A DNA stretch of 64,000 nt from an uncultured Lacinutrix sp. (GTDB lineage Bacteria > Bacteroidota > Bacteroidia > Flavobacteriales > Flavobacteriaceae), in assembly GCF_947500605.1 (NCBI RefSeq), contig NZ_CANMSJ010000009.1:106095-170094 (forward strand), written 5' to 3'. Positions 63,976 to 64,000 of the stretch are shown piece after piece (within the stretch, counting starts at the first letter, position 1; each line of letters opens with the position of its first letter). Position numbers and translations under genes: made by a program. The notes below the pieces were generated by a model that worked only from the letters and a program-made list of their open reading frames with translations, made no database searches and was not told the DNA's origin.

Positions 63976-64000
63976 GGCGACGACCTACTCTCCCACGAAT
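63976..64000 (-). rRNA. rrf: 5S rRNA, 3' end only
   Basis: The reverse complement reads ATTCGTGGGAGAGTAGG followed by TCGTCGCC, the conserved 3' end of Bacteroidota 5S rRNA, and is followed by a terminator. The remainder of the rRNA operon lies beyond the right edge. Confidence 0.85.

Noticed and set aside
1..64000. CRISPR arrays, insertion sequences or prophage genes
   Set aside because: No regularly spaced direct repeats, transposases, integrases or phage structural genes were recognised.

Overview
The window looks like a chromosomal segment of a marine-type member of the Flavobacteriaceae (Bacteroidota). Evidence seen in the sequence: AT-rich DNA; gliding and type IX secretion genes (gldJ, porU, porV) in their usual neighbourhood; T9SS C-terminal sorting domains on secreted proteins; lipoproteins with a Cys soon after a short signal peptide; and repeated promoters of the Bacteroidota form TTG-N19-TAnnTTTG. 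The species was not identified.

Layout. 1-9.8 kb: a truncated PL6 polysaccharide lyase (minus) faces a glycogen cluster glgA-glgC-glgB plus a GH31 alpha-glucosidase (plus). 9.8-11.9 kb: two rhodanese and two thioredoxin-fold proteins (minus). 12.0-18.9 kb: a complete trpEGDCFBA operon headed by a promoter, a leader peptide with three consecutive Trp codons and a mutually exclusive hairpin set, i.e. a textbook attenuator; three of its gene junctions hold palindromic intergenic repeats. 18.9-31.8 kb: accessory and housekeeping genes (GNATs, TrmL, EF-hand protein, two T9SS cargo proteins, DEAD-box helicase, transglutaminase-like protein, SDR, M28 peptidase). 31.8-42.3 kb: pdhA-pdhC, cdd, porV, porU, and divergent gldJ, followed by murF. 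43.7-53.2 kb: a hydrolase, two tandem tRNA-Val genes, and a minus-strand run gdh-like, nhaD, exbB, exbD, tonB, tonB, folC, with anmK upstream. 53.3-57.0 kb: an acyl-CoA dehydrogenase and a Pif1/RecD-like helicase with HRDC.

57.2-63.7 kb is the standout region. It is a minus-strand retron operon made of a WGR/HEAT-like protein (1019 aa), a SWIM zinc-finger protein (542 aa), a structured msr-msd noncoding RNA and a retron reverse transcriptase carrying NAVPH, YVDD and VTG motifs. The RNA has a 14-bp a1/a2 duplex and a 20-bp perfect msd stem whose arms can also fold individually. The whole cassette is bracketed by two same-orientation copies of a repeat and lies just beyond the 3' end of an rRNA operon (5S fragment and terminator at the right edge). 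Retrons of this kind are known or predicted anti-phage systems; the effector mechanism of the WGR/SWIM pair is not evident from sequence.

A second regulatory theme is a palindrome TTGGT-TT-ACCAA that overlaps the promoter of the PL6 gene (two copies) and of pdhA, with a degenerate copy at the glutamate dehydrogenase promoter, suggesting a shared GntR/FadR-like regulator of carbon metabolism that is not encoded in the window.
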